A DNA stretch of 21,161 nt, taken from positions 994,450 to 1,015,610 of the forward strand of contig BFEA01000557.1 of assembly GCA_003427395.1 (NCBI GenBank), read 5' to 3'. Origin of the DNA: Chara braunii. Its lineage: Eukaryota > Streptophyta > Charophyceae > Charales > Characeae. The translations under genes were made by a program, and so were the position numbers. This document shows, piece after piece, positions 20,861-21,161 of this stretch. The stretch's first letter is position 1. Each line of letters opens with the position of its first letter. The notes under the pieces were generated by a model. It saw nothing but the letters and a program-made list of their open reading frames with translations, ran no database searches and was not told the DNA's origin.

Positions 20861-21011
20861 GAGAGAGAGAGAGAGGTGTAGAGTCTCTCATTTACACCAG
20901 GTGTGAAGTCTACTTCTTATGGATCGTCTGAAGCTCCTACATGGGGGGTCAGTGTATTCTGTTCGAAATAGCAGTCGGATAGCAGTCGGGGAGAGAGAGA
21001 GAGAGAGAGAG
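20860..21011. repeat. (GA)n tracts and 11-bp tandem duplication
   Basis: GA runs lie at about 20860-20875 and 20990-21011. ATAGCAGTCGG is duplicated in tandem at 20968-20989, directly before the second run. The remaining sequence to the right edge (21012-21161) shows no recognisable gene. Confidence 0.85.
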
Positions 21012-21161
21012 CGGGCGAATGCGCACACAGGGAGAGTGCAAGAAAAGGAGAGAACGGGGGCGGGGTCGATTTCCTCGTTTGGATGGAACCTGGCTGGCAT
21101 CGTGGCCAGGTACGGTGCAGGAGGAGCAGGTGCACAAACGGAGGAAGGTGATTTGTGTGAA

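Overview
The window is nuclear DNA from a eukaryote. It contains no intact host gene that I can defend. Most of it is two decayed non-LTR (LINE, L1-like) retrotransposons set in DNA rich in microsatellites and minisatellites. Both elements have a two-ORF layout. ORF1 carries a CCHC zinc knuckle, and ORF2 has an apurinic-type endonuclease, a reverse transcriptase and a C-terminal CX2CX8HX4C finger. That layout resembles plant/streptophyte L1 elements. Together with the expanded GA/TC, GT and GAA repeats it suggests a plant-lineage genome, perhaps a charophyte-type alga. The lineage call is inference from gene style only.

Layout. Positions 1-930: compound microsatellites, homopolymer tracts and apparently unique sequence. 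Positions 930-2225: a long pyrimidine-rich stretch with (TC)n and (CA)n. Positions 2221-3000: a purine-rich composite tandem repeat of about 390-430 bp per unit. Positions 3001-3169: a short spacer.

Positions 3170-18200 and probably somewhat further right form one nested transposon complex. LINE-B lies on the minus strand. Its poly(A) tail with an AATAAA signal is at 3170-3219 and its coding region is at 11763-18210. LINE-A lies on the plus strand (about 3326-11378) and appears to have inserted into the 3' UTR of LINE-B. A 15-bp target-site duplication with 14 matches (3311-3325 and 11374-11388) brackets LINE-A. LINE-A ends in 23 A residues, so it is the younger insertion. The two elements are homologous along ORF1 and ORF2 but differ at about half of residues by eye, so they are different families rather than recent copies. 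Both are dead: each has in-frame stops and frameshifts in both ORFs, and LINE-A has also lost part of its endonuclease.

Positions 18211-19300 hold the probable 5' UTR or flank of LINE-B, a stretch of inverted repeats, and a tRNA-like (SINE-like) segment with A and B boxes at 19065-19150. Positions 19320-19415 are an AT-rich/poly-C tract. Positions 19600-19875 are purine-rich with a (GAA)n tract. Positions 20178-20245 hold (TA)n and (TAAA)n. Positions 20251-20860 hold five diverged tandem copies of a core that alternates with GT microsatellites. The right end has (GA)n tracts.

The long open frames outside the LINEs are low-complexity translations of simple repeats and were not accepted as genes. 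I found no new functional gene system. The most informative results are the nested insertion with its target-site duplication, the two different ORF1/ORF2 junctions, and the composite satellite arrays.
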